Origin: CAVVAY01 sp963746465 | GTDB lineage: Bacteria; Actinomycetota; Actinomycetes; JACCUZ01 | Length of the DNA: 64,000 nt | Reading direction: 5' to 3' | Assembly: GCA_963746465.1 (NCBI GenBank) | Contig: CAVVAY010000005.1 | Location: 930,001 to 994,000, forward strand | Shown: positions 1 to 10,515 of the stretch, one piece after another | Numbering within the stretch: the first letter of the stretch is position 1 | How the letters are laid out: each line of letters opens with the position of its first letter | Notes under the pieces: model-generated | Told to the model about the DNA's origin: nothing | Databases searched by the model: none | Seen by the model: only the letters and a program-made list of their open reading frames with translations | Position numbers and translations under genes: made by a program

Positions 1-77
1 GGCGAGCCGGCCGTGGCCGCAACCACCAGTCCGCCAGCCAGCAGTGCAGCCCGCGTTCGAACGCCTACCTGTGGCAT
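1..77 (-). CDS. N-terminal fragment of a secreted protein (partial)
   Basis: On the minus strand an ATG at 77 opens a frame that runs off the left edge. Its first 25 residues look like a secretion signal: a short arginine-containing n-region (MPQVGVRTR) followed by a hydrophobic alanine/leucine/valine stretch ending in ATAGS. A GGGGGGA purine run just upstream could be the ribosome binding site. No mature domain is visible, so no function can be given. The call rests only on the signal-like start and the ribosome site. Confidence 0.4.
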   Translation of the reverse strand, partial: MPQVGVRTRAALLAGGLVVAATAGS

Positions 78-219
78 GGTCCCCCCACTTGTGCAGCCCC
101 GCCCCCTCCGGGAGGCAAAGGTCCGGCTCGCAAAGCCCCCTGCTGGACCCGTCGCGGTCATGCTACGACGAAACGGCCCCCGACCGTGCGTCTTCGCAGG
201 TCAGGGGCGTTCGTGCTGG

Positions 220-294
220 TGGGCGATACAGGACTTGAACCTGTGACCTCTTCCGTGTCAGGGAAGCGCGCTAGCCAGACTGCGCCAATCGCCC
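220..294 (-). tRNA. tRNA-Val (GAC)
   Basis: The acceptor stem GGGCGAT pairs with ATCGCCC. The anticodon stem CTTCC/GGAAG closes the loop CTGACAC, giving anticodon GAC (valine). The T arm carries GGTTCAAGTCC. A CCA tail is encoded directly after the discriminator base (217-219). It is the third of three tRNA genes on this strand, after Gly and Cys. Confidence 0.95.
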
Positions 295-311
295 GTGCAG
301 GGTGCAACTCG

Positions 312-382
312 AGGTGGAGACGGGATTTGAACCCGTGTAGACGGCTTTGCAGGCCGTTGCCTCGCCTCTCGGCCACTCCACC
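312..382 (-). tRNA. tRNA-Cys (GCA)
   Basis: The acceptor stem GGTGGAG/CTCCACC, the anticodon stem ACGGC/GCCGT around loop CTGCAAA (anticodon GCA) and a T arm with GGTTCAAATCC define a 71-nt tRNA-Cys with U as discriminator. No CCA is encoded. It lies between the Gly and Val tRNA genes on the same strand and is probably co-transcribed with them. Confidence 0.95.
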
Positions 383-415
383 GAGTGAGGCCGGATGAAG
401 CCTCGAGTACATCCG

Positions 416-488
416 AGCGGACGACGGGATTCGAACCCGCGACCCTCACCTTGGCAAGGTGATGCTCTACCAACTGAGCCACGTCCGC
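416..488 (-). tRNA. tRNA-Gly (GCC)
   Basis: The acceptor stem GCGGACG/CGTCCGC, the anticodon stem TCACC/GGTGA around loop TTGCCAA (anticodon GCC) and T arm GGTTCGAATCC define a 73-nt tRNA-Gly. It is the promoter-proximal member of the minus-strand Gly-Cys-Val cluster. The 135 bases between it and hutH would hold the divergent promoters; I see no clear -10/-35 pair there. Confidence 0.95.
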
Positions 489-623
489 GCGACGTCGGAG
501 CAGCCTGCCGGCCGCCCCGTCGTGCGAGAGAGACCATAGCCGATCGGCCGGGTCCCGACCAAAGCGGGCGCTACCGGGAGGCACCCCGTCCACGGCGTCG
601 CCGGCCCCACTAGGTTGCCCGCC

Positions 624-2151
<1,528 letters not shown>

Positions 2152-2165
<14 letters not shown>

Positions 2166-3166
2166 GCCGCTCGCGTGGTTCGGCGGCCGGCTCGCGACAG
2201 GTCTGGTCGAGGTCACCGACGACCCGGCCGCCCTCGACTCGCGCGGCTGGTGGGCTGTGGTGGTCACCTTCGAAGGACCGATCGTCTGCGCCAGGTTCGC
2301 CGACGTCCGCGAGGCACCGTTGCCGGCCGCGCCCTGGCCCGGCGTACCCACCGGTGCCTGGTCCTCGTCGACCGGTCGGGACGACTACGTCGACGGCGTC
2401 AGGCACATCCGCGCCGGCATCGCGGCCGGGGACTACTACCAGGTCAACCTGTGCCGGGTGCTGTCCGCGTCGCTGCCGCCCGGCGCCGACCTGCTCGGTC
2501 TGGCCGGCCTGCTCGCCGAGGGCAACCCCGCGCCGTACGCCGGTGTCGTCCGGGTGCCGGCGGCGGGCGTCGAGCTGGTGACCGCGTCGCCGGAGCTGTT
2601 CCTGCGCCGCACCGGCGACCTGGTCGAGTCCGGGCCGATCAAGGGGACCGCGCCGACGGCTGCCGGGCTCACGGCCAAGGACCGGGCCGAGAACGTGATG
2701 ATCGTCGACCTGGTGCGCAACGACCTGGGTGCGGTTGCGGTGACCGGCTCGGTCGAGGTGCCGACGCTGAACGCCGTCGAGCAGCACCCCGGACTGGTGC
2801 ACCTGGTGTCGACCGTGCAGGCCCGGCTTCGGCCGGACGCCGCCTGGCCGGCGCTGCTGGCGGCGACCTTCCCGCCCGGTTCGGTGACCGGTGCACCGAA
2901 GTCCAGCGCGCTGACCGCGATCGCCGAGCTCGAGGACACGCCGCGCGGCCCCTACTGCGGAGCGGTGGGCTGGGTGGACGCCGACCGGCGGCGTGCCACC
3001 CTGGCGGTCGGCATCCGGACCTTCTGGTCGGAGTACGGGCACGCTGCACCTCGGCACCGGCGCCGGCATCACCTGGGGCTCCGACGCCGAGGGGGAGTGG
3101 GAGGAGACCGAGCTGAAGGCCCGGCGGCTGCTCGACGTGGCTGCTCGCGAACGACGACCTGGGTGA
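2152..3166 (+). CDS. pabB: aminodeoxychorismate synthase component I PabB (frameshifted)
   Basis: Chorismate-binding enzyme that makes 4-amino-4-deoxychorismate for folate synthesis. The GTG start at 2152 overlaps the last codons of hutH. Visible family motifs are SPELFLRR, ESGPIKGTAP, ENVMIVDLVRNDLG and GSVTGAPKSSALT. The reading frame breaks near 3031-3040, just after AVGIRTFWSE. In the next frame the C-terminus continues as GTLHLGTGAGITWGSDAEGE and ends at TGA 3164-3166. Removing one base gives a normal 337-residue protein, so the break is probably a sequencing insertion. pabC follows 10 bases downstream. Anthranilate synthase component I is a relative, but the length and the pabC neighbour favour PabB. 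Confidence 0.85.
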
Positions 3167-3176
3167 GGACGGCGCG

Positions 3177-4007
3177 ATGAAGGTGTGGCTGGACGGTGCG
3201 GTGCTCGACGCCGACGCGGCGCGGGTGTCGGTCTTCGACCACGGCCTCACCGTCGGCGACGGCGTCTTCGAGACGGCGAAGGTGCTCGGCGGCGTGCCGT
3301 TCGCGCTGACCCGCCACCTGGACCGGCTGGCGGCCTCGGCCCGCGGTCTGGGGCTCACCCCGCCGGGCGACGACGTGCTGCGTGCCGCCGTCGCGGAGGC
3401 GCTGGCCGCCAACGCCGAGCACCACGGGTCGCCGTTGCGGCTGCGCATCACGCTGACCGGCGGCACCAGCCCGCTCGGCTCGGACCGCGGCCAGGCCGGC
3501 CCGACCCTTGTCGTCGCGCTGGCCCCGATGGCCTCCTGGGCTCCGACGGCAAAGGTGGTCGTCGTCCCGTGGACACGCAACGAGCGGGCCGCGACCGCCG
3601 GGTTGAAGACCACGTCGTACGCCGAGAACGTGGTGGCCCTGGCGCACGCCAAGGCCAAAGGCGCCACCGAGGCGCTGATGATGAACACCGCCGGCCTGCT
3701 CTGCGAGGGCACCGGGTCGAATGTCTTCGTGGTGCTCGACGGTGAGCTGGTCACCCCGCCGCTGTCGTCGGGCTGCCTGGCCGGCGTCACCCGGGCTCTG
3801 GTCCTGGAGTGGACCGACGCCGTCGAGCGCCACGTCCCGCCCGCCGCGCTGCTGGAGGCCGACGAGGTGTTCCTGACCTCGTCCACCCGCGACGTCCAGG
3901 GCGTGCACGCGGTGGGGGACGACGCTTACGCCGAGGCACCCGGCCCGGTCACCCAGCGCGCCTCCGCGGTCTTCGCGGAGCGCGCCGCGGCCGAGGTCGA
4001 CCCGTAG
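3177..4007 (+). CDS. pabC: aminodeoxychorismate lyase PabC (class IV aminotransferase fold)
   Basis: PLP enzyme of fold type IV that would release pyruvate from aminodeoxychorismate to give p-aminobenzoate. The 276-residue protein starts with MKVWLDG, shows DHGLTVGDGVFET near residue 20, the PLP lysine in GLKTTSYAEN near residue 140, and the cofactor-phosphate segment CEGTGSNVF followed by LSSGCLAGVTR. It lies 10 bases downstream of pabB, which supports the PabC assignment. Branched-chain or D-amino-acid aminotransferases share the fold and cannot be excluded by sequence alone. Confidence 0.85.
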   Translation: MKVWLDGAVLDADAARVSVFDHGLTVGDGVFETAKVLGGVPFALTRHLDRLAASARGLGLTPPGDDVLRAAVAEALAANAEHHGSPLRLRITLTGGTSPLGSDRGQAGPTLVVALAPMASWAPTAKVVVVPWTRNERAATAGLKTTSYAENVVALAHAKAKGATEALMMNTAGLLCEGTGSNVFVVLDGELVTPPLSSGCLAGVTRALVLEWTDAVERHVPPAALLEADEVFLTSSTRDVQGVHAVGDDAYAEAPGPVTQRASAVFAERAAAEVDP

Positions 4008-4036
4008 GTAGGGGCGCCAGGTGGTAGGCCCTTGAT

Positions 4037-4474
4037 TCAGGCGGGCAGCCGGTTGGACGACGTCCGCTGCTTCGTGATCTCGCCGGTGATCTGGTCGAGA
4101 ACGAAGTCCGATGACGTCCACATCTCGGTGAGCTGGTCGTCGACGAAACGCAGCACGAGGACCACGATCAGGTTGGTCGTGGTCGGCGCCGCGCCGGGGG
4201 TCACCCCGAGCCGGACCGCGGTGAGCTCGGCACGCGCGAGGACTGTGTTCCCGGCGGCGCTCAGGACGTCGACGCTCACGTCGCTACCCGGCATCGCGGC
4301 GCACAACGTCATGGCGCGCTCCCGGACGCCGGGCCACCCGGCGGGCTGTCCCTGCGGGGCGGAGTGGTCGATGACCCTGGGCGAGACGAGGGGCTGAAGG
4401 GCGAGCACGTCACCCTCGGCGAGGGCGCGCACCACAGCCTCAGCCAGTGCCGCTTGCACACGTGCGCGCGTCAT
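4037..4474 (-). CDS. SnoaL-like / NTF2-fold protein
   Basis: A 145-residue protein starting at the ATG at 4474. The pattern of an N-terminal helix (AALAEAVVRALAEGD), then SPRVIDHSAPQGQPAGWPGVRERA and later alternating beta strands (LIVVLVLRFVDDQLTEMW) is typical of SnoaL-like polyketide cyclase / ester cyclase relatives with the NTF2 fold. The substrate is unknown. It is convergent with pabC and divergent from hutU. No signal peptide or membrane segment is visible. Confidence 0.6.
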   Translation of the reverse strand: MTRARVQAALAEAVVRALAEGDVLALQPLVSPRVIDHSAPQGQPAGWPGVRERAMTLCAAMPGSDVSVDVLSAAGNTVLARAELTAVRLGVTPGAAPTTTNLIVVLVLRFVDDQLTEMWTSSDFVLDQITGEITKQRTSSNRLPA

Positions 4475-4614
4475 GCCGTCCAGTCCCCCATCTCTCGTTG
4501 CGTGTCGAACCATTGCACCGGACCCAGCCCCCTCCGACCATGGGCCGCACGCGCTGAACCTGCTGACCGATGCACCGGGTCGGTACCTGTACGAACGGCC
4601 TAGGGTGAGCGTCC

Positions 4615-6297
4615 ATGCGAGGAGCCCGACCTGTCCGCGCCCCGCGCGGAACCGAGATGACCTGCCGTTCCTGGGGCGCGGAGGCGGCCCTGCGGATGCT
4701 GCACAACAACCTCGACCCGGAGGTCGCCGAGCGGCCGGACGACCTGGTCGTCTACGGCGGCAACGGCCGGGCCGCGCGGTCCTGGGAGGCCTTCGACGCG
4801 ATCGTCGGGTCGCTGCGCTCGATGGCCCCCGACGACACCCTGCTGGTCCAGTCCGGCAAGCCGGTCGGCGTGGTCCGCACCCACGAGGGTGCACCCAGGG
4901 TCCTGATCGCGAACTCGCTGCTCGTGCCGCGGTGGGCCACCCCGGAGCACTTCCGCGAGCTCGAGGACAAGGGCCTGATGATGTACGGCCAGATGACCGC
5001 GGGCTCGTGGATCTACATCGGCACCCAGGGCATCCTGCAAGGCACCTACGCGACGTTCACCGAGGTCGCGAACCAGCACTTCGGCGGGACCCTCGCCGGC
5101 ACGATCACCCTCACCGGGGGGCTGGGTGGGATGGGCGGTGCCCAGCCCCTGGCCGTGACCGGCAACGGCGGCGCAGCGCTGTGCGTCGAGGTCGACCCGT
5201 GGCGGGCCCAGCGCCGGCTCGAGCACGGCTACCTGGACGAGATCGCCGACTCCCTGGACGACGGGATCGCGCGGGTCGAGGCCGCGAAGCGCGACCACCG
5301 GGCGCTGTCGGTGGCCGTGGTAGACAACTGCGCCGACGTCCTGCCCGACCTGGTGGCCCGCGGCTGGGTGCCTGACGTGGTCACCGACCAGACATCCGCC
5401 CACGACGCGCTGAACGGCTACGTGCCGCACGGCATGTCGCTGGAGGAGGCGCTCGAGCTGCGGACCACCAAGCCCTCGGAGTACATCGACCGGGCACGCG
5501 CGTCGATGACCGTGCACTGCCGGGCGATGGTCGACCTGCAGCAGGCCGGCGCGGTCGTCTTCGACTACGGCAACGGGTTGCGCGGCCAGGCCCAGGACAT
5601 GGGCTTCGCCGACGCCTTCGCCTACCCCGGCTTCGTGCTGGCCTACATCCGGCCGCTTTTCGCCCGCGGCGCCGGTCCGTTCCGGTGGGCCTGCCTGTCC
5701 GGCTCGGCAGCCGACCTCGCGGCGACCGACCAGGCGGTGCTGAAGGCGTTCCCGGACGACGACCCGCTCCAGCGATGGGTGCGGTTCGCCGCGGCGAAGG
5801 TGAAGGGCCAGGGCCTGCCGTCACGGATCTGCTGGCTGGGCTACGGCGAGCGGCACGTCGCCGGCCAGGCCTTCAACGACCTGGTCGCGTCGGGTGCGGT
5901 CGAGGCCCCGGTGGTCATCGGCCGGGACCACCTGGACGCCGGGTCGGTGGCGTCTCCGGAGCGTGAGACCGAGGGGATGAAGGACGGCACCGACGCGGTG
6001 GCCGACTGGCCGATCCTCAACGCCCTGCTCAACACCGCATCCGGCGCGACCTGGGTCTCGGTGCACCACGGCGGAGGCGTCGGCATCGGCAAGTCGATCC
6101 ACGCCGGCGTGGTGGTGGTCGCCGACGGCACCGACACGGCGTACGACAAGGTGACCCGGGTGCTGACAAACGACCCCGGCACCGGCGTGCTCCGCCATGC
6201 CGATGCGGGCTACGAGATCGCCGAGAGCGTTGCCCGCGAGGTCGGCATTCGGATCCCGATGCTGGATGGCACCACGGCACCCCCCTGGCAGAGCTGA
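4615..6297 (+). CDS. hutU: urocanate hydratase HutU
   Basis: Adds water to urocanate to give imidazolonepropionate, the second step of histidine degradation, using tightly bound NAD as electrophile. The 560-residue length fits the family. The protein opens with PVRAPRGTEMTCRSW and then EAALRMLHNNLDPEVAE, both family hallmarks. The region GTYATF to GGLGGMGGAQPLAVT near residue 170 is the NAD-binding segment, and VSVHHGGGVGIGKSIHAG near residue 485 is also conserved. The ATG at 4615 matches the usual N-terminus. It has its own upstream region (4475-4614) and is convergent with the HNH gene. No frameshift is seen. Confidence 0.95.
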   Translation: MRGARPVRAPRGTEMTCRSWGAEAALRMLHNNLDPEVAERPDDLVVYGGNGRAARSWEAFDAIVGSLRSMAPDDTLLVQSGKPVGVVRTHEGAPRVLIANSLLVPRWATPEHFRELEDKGLMMYGQMTAGSWIYIGTQGILQGTYATFTEVANQHFGGTLAGTITLTGGLGGMGGAQPLAVTGNGGAALCVEVDPWRAQRRLEHGYLDEIADSLDDGIARVEAAKRDHRALSVAVVDNCADVLPDLVARGWVPDVVTDQTSAHDALNGYVPHGMSLEEALELRTTKPSEYIDRARASMTVHCRAMVDLQQAGAVVFDYGNGLRGQAQDMGFADAFAYPGFVLAYIRPLFARGAGPFRWACLSGSAADLAATDQAVLKAFPDDDPLQRWVRFAAAKVKGQGLPSRICWLGYGERHVAGQAFNDLVASGAVEAPVVIGRDHLDAGSVASPERETEGMKDGTDAVADWPILNALLNTASGATWVSVHHGGGVGIGKSIHAGVVVVADGTDTAYDKVTRVLTNDPGTGVLRHADAGYEIAESVAREVGIRIPMLDGTTAPPWQS

Positions 6298-6309
6298 CAC
6301 GCCGCTCGC

Positions 6310-7698
6310 TCAGGCCGCTGCGAGCAGCCGGGTGAGGTGCTCCTCGACCAGGCTGCGGTCGGGCGGTGACAGCGGAGGTTCTCGACGCCCGCCCGGTAGC
6401 GGCGGTGGGCGGCTCGGATAGGTGTGCCCGGTCGGCGTGATCGTCTCCACCAGGCCTCCGGCGCCAGCAGGACCGGGACGTGCCCGCCAGCCTGGTGCCT
6501 GCTTGGCGTAGTTGCAGGCCTCGCACAGACCCTGACCGTTGTCCTCGCTGGTCCTGCCGCCTGCGGCCCGAGGCACCACGTGGTCGGCATGCCGCACCGG
6601 CGCTCCGCACCACGCCGTGCGGCAGACCTGGTCACGGACGACGAGGAGCTGGCGCAGCCCGACGGGGAAGCAGCGGCGGCGGGACTCCATCGCCACCAGC
6701 GCTCCGTCAGCGGGCCGTCGGTAGAGCCGGCGCAACCAGGTCGCCGCGGCCGGGTTGCGCGCCATCGTGCGCGCCAGTGCAGCCGGCACCGGGCCGCCGC
6801 CGAGCAGCTCACCGGGCTCGTCGTCGCCGCGGAGCAGCGACGCGTCGGTCATCACCAGGTTGATCTCCACCGGCGTCGCGTCGGCGGTCGCCTGGCCGGT
6901 CAGCCGCTGCACCAGGAGATCGGCCATCAGCTGGCCTCGGCCGCGAGGGTCGCCCTCGGCGCGCAACCGGTCGGCCTCCCGGGTCAGCGCGGCGTACGCC
7001 GCGACACCCTGCGCGACCGGAAGGAAGCCGGTCAGCCGTGCCATCGTCTCGGGCGCCGGTCGCAGGCTGACCCGCCGGTCCCGCTCGGCACCGCGGGTGC
7101 GCGCCATGAACGCCTGCGGGTCGAGCCGGTAGGCGATCTTGCGCGCCTCGGCCTCGAGCTGCCGGTCACCCAGGCTCGCCAGGCGCGTCCCCAGCTCGGT
7201 GTCGGCCGCACGCCGGTCGGCGGCCTCCAGGCAGGCCGTCTCGCGGGCCACGATCGTTGCCCGCCACTCGCTGATGTCACCGTCGCGCAGGGCCGCCAGG
7301 GTGCGAGGGAGCTCGGTCGTCAGGGCTTGCGCCAGCCCGACGTGCTGCGACCCGCGGTGCGGTGACTCGCGGCGCGCCAGTGCGACCTGTGAAGCGATCC
7401 CCTGACCCACCCGCTCGGCGGGGACTTCCGCGCCGATCTGGCTGGCTCGTTGCGAGGCCACCAGGTCGGAGGTCACCACTGCCTGCGCCGCCGCGGCCGC
7501 CGACTTCAACCGCTCGAGAGCAGCCAGCAGCGAGATCCGCTCCGGGTCGTCGACGGCCCGGTCCAGGCGGCGGAGTGCTGAGACCCAACCCAGGACGTCT
7601 GCTGCTGACGACTGGTCGAGGAGTGTGCTGACGCCGGAAGCCCCCGGGCCGCCGAGACCGTCGACCTCCGCACTCGTCCTGGTCGCGACTTCGAACAT
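6310..7698 (-). CDS. DUF222 / HNH endonuclease domain protein (13E12 repeat family)
   Basis: A 462-residue protein of the actinobacterial 13E12 family. The N-terminal two thirds are helical DUF222 sequence (alanine/arginine rich, GDISEWRATIVARET and similar). The C-terminus carries an HNH nuclease motif: CGAPVRHADHVVPRAAGG, then NGQGLCEACN, with the CxxC-type zinc ligands intact. The family occurs in many copies in actinobacteria and is associated with group I-like or repeat elements, but its role is unproven. A perfect SOS box overlaps its ATG and a -10-like TAGACT lies 7 bases before it, so the mRNA is probably leaderless and LexA-controlled. It is convergent with hutU. Confidence 0.85.
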   Translation of the reverse strand: MFEVATRTSAEVDGLGGPGASGVSTLLDQSSAADVLGWVSALRRLDRAVDDPERISLLAALERLKSAAAAAQAVVTSDLVASQRASQIGAEVPAERVGQGIASQVALARRESPHRGSQHVGLAQALTTELPRTLAALRDGDISEWRATIVARETACLEAADRRAADTELGTRLASLGDRQLEAEARKIAYRLDPQAFMARTRGAERDRRVSLRPAPETMARLTGFLPVAQGVAAYAALTREADRLRAEGDPRGRGQLMADLLVQRLTGQATADATPVEINLVMTDASLLRGDDEPGELLGGGPVPAALARTMARNPAAATWLRRLYRRPADGALVAMESRRRCFPVGLRQLLVVRDQVCRTAWCGAPVRHADHVVPRAAGGRTSEDNGQGLCEACNYAKQAPGWRARPGPAGAGGLVETITPTGHTYPSRPPPLPGGRREPPLSPPDRSLVEEHLTRLLAAA

Positions 7699-7706
7699 AC
7701 GTTCGA
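7691..7706 (-). promoter_or_regulatory. SOS (LexA) box over the start of the HNH gene
   Basis: TCGAAC-ATAC-GTTCGA is a perfect palindrome equal to the mycobacterial SOS consensus TCGAAC-N4-GTTCGA. It covers the ATG at 7698-7696. On the minus strand TAGACT (7711-7706) is a plausible -10, placing transcription start at or next to the ATG. LexA bound here would block both transcription start and a leaderless mRNA. Confidence 0.8.
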
Positions 7707-7770
7707 GTCTAGTCGATCACGGCCGGTGGGGGAAGCCGTTGTCCCCAGGAAACCGGGACTCGAAGGCCTG

Positions 7771-8322
7771 CTAACCGATGCGCTGCCGGGCTCGGTAGGC
7801 GGCGACGTGCAGCCGGTTGCCGCAGGTGCGGCTGTCGCAGTAGCGCTTGGACCGGTTCCGGGACAGGTCCACGAGCACCCGCTCGCAGTCCGGCGCGGCG
7901 CAGGTCGCCAGCCGGGACCGCTCTCCGGCGGCGATCACGAATGCCAGGGCCATTCCGCAGTCGGCGGCCAGGTGCTCGGCCAGCCGCGCGCCCGGCGCGT
8001 AGTAGTGGATGTGCAGCGGCCAGCCGTCGTGATCGGTCAGCCGGGGCGTGGTGCGCGCGTCGGCCACGAGGTCGTTGACCAGCCGCACCGACTCCGCCTC
8101 GTCGGTGGCCGCGAAGATGGCGCGCAGCCGGTCGCGCAGGCGCAGCACGACGGCCAGGTCGTCCCGGGTCAGCCGGCCGGCCTCGGAGATCGCGCGCCGC
8201 TCGACCAGGGCGGTCAGGGCCGCGACGTCCGGGAGCAGCTCGGTGCCGGCGACATCGGGGGAGGAGTTGACCAGGTCGACGACCGTCGCCAGGGCGCAGG
8301 CGGTGTCATGTCCGACGTCCAC
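7771..8322 (-). CDS. CGNR zinc finger regulator
   Basis: A 183-residue protein with the two parts of this family: an N-terminal stress-response-like helical domain with DLVNSSPD near residue 16, and a C-terminal zinc finger with Cys-x4-Cys (CAAPDC) and Cys-x4-Cys (CDSRTC) followed by the eponymous CGNR. Members are thought to be DNA-binding regulators. It starts 47 bases from the divergent EamA gene, whose expression it may control. The ATG at 8322 gives the expected N-terminus (MDVGHDTACALATVVDLVN). Confidence 0.85.
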   Translation of the reverse strand: MDVGHDTACALATVVDLVNSSPDVAGTELLPDVAALTALVERRAISEAGRLTRDDLAVVLRLRDRLRAIFAATDEAESVRLVNDLVADARTTPRLTDHDGWPLHIHYYAPGARLAEHLAADCGMALAFVIAAGERSRLATCAAPDCERVLVDLSRNRSKRYCDSRTCGNRLHVAAYRARQRIG

Positions 8323-8368
8323 CCGTCACCTCCCGCTGCTAGGGTTCGACTCGTCAGCAGCGTAACCG

Positions 8369-9340
8369 ATGGACGCTCCTGACGCGGGAACCGTCGCCGA
8401 TCCGGGGAGTGGTGTGCGCGTGGCGTTGACCGACCGGCCGGCCCTGGCCGCAGCCGCCGGCGCGGCCTGCATCGCCAGCTCGGCCACCCTGGTGCGACTC
8501 GCCGACGTGGAGCCCGCCACCGCCGCCACCTTCCGCTGCCTGTACGCGCTGCCCGTGCTCGGCCTGCTGCTGCTGCGCGAGGACCGACGCTACGGCACCC
8601 GGAGCGCGCGGGACCGCTGGTTCGCTGCCGCGGCCGGTGTGTTCTTCGCGGTCGACCTGGTGCTCTGGCACCACGCCATCGCTGCCGTCGGCGCGGGCAT
8701 CGCGACCGTTCTGGGCAACCTTCAGGTGGTCGTCGTCGGCTTTCTCGCCTGGTGGCTGCTCGGCGAGCGACCGAGTCGCCGCCTGGTGGCCGCCGTACCG
8801 GTCGTGCTGGCCGGAGTCGTGCTCATCTCCGGGGTGGTCGGTGCCGGTGCCTACGGCGACGACCCCACCCTCGGTGTCGTGTTCGGGCTGGGCACCTCCG
8901 TCGCCTACGCCGCCTTCCTGCTGCTGCTGCGGCACGGGTCGAAGGACCTGCGCCGGGCGGCCGGGCCACTCTTCGACGCCACCGCGGTGGCCGTCGTGGT
9001 CTGCGTGGCCCTCGGCCCGATCTCGGGCGGCATCGACCTGGTGCCCAGCTGGCCGGCCCACGGCTGGCTGGTCGTGCTCGCGCTGACCTCACAGGTCGCG
9101 GGCTGGCTGCTCATCGCGGTCTCGTTGCCGCGGGTGCCGGCCGCCCTGACCTCGGTCATCCTGCTGCTCCAGCCGGTGGCCTCGGTCGGGCTCTCGGCTG
9201 TGGTGCTCGACGAGCGGCCCTCACCTGTGCAGCTGCTCGGCTGCGGCATCGTGCTGGCCGGGATCGTGGCGGCCACGGCCGGTCGCCGCGACCGTACGCC
9301 GAGAACAGCGCCGGCCGAGGAGGTCCCGTCATGGACCTGA
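8369..9340 (+). CDS. EamA/DMT family transporter
   Basis: A 323-residue inner-membrane protein with about ten hydrophobic segments in two homologous halves, as in drug/metabolite transporters of the EamA type. Typical pieces are the first-half segment IATVLGNLQVVVVGFLAWWLLGERPS and the second-half segment PAALTSVILLLQPVASVGLSAVVLDERPS. The substrate is not evident. Its stop overlaps the first codons of hutI by 10 bases, so the two are translationally coupled. This makes a histidine-pathway compound a plausible but untested cargo. The divergent CGNR gene may regulate it. Confidence 0.85.
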   Translation: MDAPDAGTVADPGSGVRVALTDRPALAAAAGAACIASSATLVRLADVEPATAATFRCLYALPVLGLLLLREDRRYGTRSARDRWFAAAAGVFFAVDLVLWHHAIAAVGAGIATVLGNLQVVVVGFLAWWLLGERPSRRLVAAVPVVLAGVVLISGVVGAGAYGDDPTLGVVFGLGTSVAYAAFLLLLRHGSKDLRRAAGPLFDATAVAVVVCVALGPISGGIDLVPSWPAHGWLVVLALTSQVAGWLLIAVSLPRVPAALTSVILLLQPVASVGLSAVVLDERPSPVQLLGCGIVLAGIVAATAGRRDRTPRTAPAEEVPSWT

Positions 9341-10515
9341 CCGTCCGGCACGTCGGCCGCCTGCTGCCGATGTCCGCACCGCCGCTTCCCGACGCCGCCG
9401 TCGTGCTGCGCGCCGGCCGGGTCGCCTGGGTCGGGCCGGACGCCGAGCTGCCCGGGGACGCACCAGAGCAGGTCCTGGACGTAGGCGGTGCCTGTGTCGT
9501 CCCGGGCTTCGTCGACGCGCACACCCATCTGCTGTTCGCCGGCGTACGACGGGAGGAGTTCGTCGCCCGGCTGGCCGGGACGTCCTACGACGGCGGAGGC
9601 ATCCGCACCACCGTCGAGGCGACCGCCGCCGCGACCGACGACGTGCTGCTGGACCTCGCAGCAGCCCGGGTCGCCGCTGCCCTGGCGCACGGCACCACCA
9701 CCATGGAGGTGAAGTCGGGGTACGGCCTCACCGTTGACTCCGAGCTGCGGCTGCTGCGGCTGGCGGGCGAGCTGGCCCCTCGTACGCCGGTGCGTCTGGA
9801 GGCCACCTACCTCGGGGCCCACGTCGTGCCGGCTGGCCGCGACCGCGACGACTACGTCGACGAGGTGGTGGCGACGCTGCCGCGGGCCGCCGCAGCCGGG
9901 GCCCGGTGGGCCGATGTCTTCTGCGACCGCGGGGTGTTCACCGTGGACGAGGCCCGGCGGATCCTCTCGGCCGCGCGCGACCACGGCCTCGGGCTGCGGC
10001 TGCACGCCGAGGAGATCGCTCATACCGGTGCGGCCGCTCTGGCGGCCGAGGTGGGCTGTGCCAGCGCCGACCACCTGGAGCACGTGACGGCCGAGGACGC
10101 CCGGGCGATGGCGGCGGCCGGAGTCGTGGCAGTCCTGTTGCCGACGGTGACGCTGTCGCTGCGCTCTCAGGCGTGGGGTCACGCCGCTGTGCTGCGGGAG
10201 GCCGGGGTCGAGCTGGCGCTGGCCACCGACTGCAACCCCGGCACGTCGTGGTGCGAGTCGATGCCCTACGCGATCCAGCTCGGCTGCCTGGCGATGGGGC
10301 TCTCGGTGGAGGAGGCGTTCCGGGCCGCCACTCTCGGCGCTGCCCACTCGCTGCGCCGTGACGACATCGGGCACCTAGCGGTCGGCGCGCACGGTGACCT
10401 GGCCGTGCTGGACGCCGAGCACGAAGCCGACCTGGTGGCGCACCTTGGTGGCCGCCCGGTGCGCGCGACGGTGGTCGGCGGGACCCTTGTCGGCGCCGAG
10501 GGGATTACGAGGTGA
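9331..10515 (+). CDS. hutI: imidazolonepropionase HutI
   Basis: Hydrolyses imidazolone-5-propionate to N-formimino-L-glutamate, step three of histidine degradation. The 394-residue amidohydrolase shows the metal-binding VDAHTHLLFAG near residue 65, MEVKSGYGLT near residue 127, RLHAEEIAHTGAA near residue 225 and LATDCNPGTS near residue 298, where the aspartate completes the metal site. The ATG at 9331 follows a strong GAGGAGGTCC ribosome site inside the end of the EamA gene. The 3' end overlaps the convergent ssgB-like gene by 11 bases. No hutG, hutF or hut regulator is in the window. Confidence 0.95.
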   Translation: MDLTVRHVGRLLPMSAPPLPDAAVVLRAGRVAWVGPDAELPGDAPEQVLDVGGACVVPGFVDAHTHLLFAGVRREEFVARLAGTSYDGGGIRTTVEATAAATDDVLLDLAAARVAAALAHGTTTMEVKSGYGLTVDSELRLLRLAGELAPRTPVRLEATYLGAHVVPAGRDRDDYVDEVVATLPRAAAAGARWADVFCDRGVFTVDEARRILSAARDHGLGLRLHAEEIAHTGAAALAAEVGCASADHLEHVTAEDARAMAAAGVVAVLLPTVTLSLRSQAWGHAAVLREAGVELALATDCNPGTSWCESMPYAIQLGCLAMGLSVEEAFRAATLGAAHSLRRDDIGHLAVGAHGDLAVLDAEHEADLVAHLGGRPVRATVVGGTLVGAEGITR

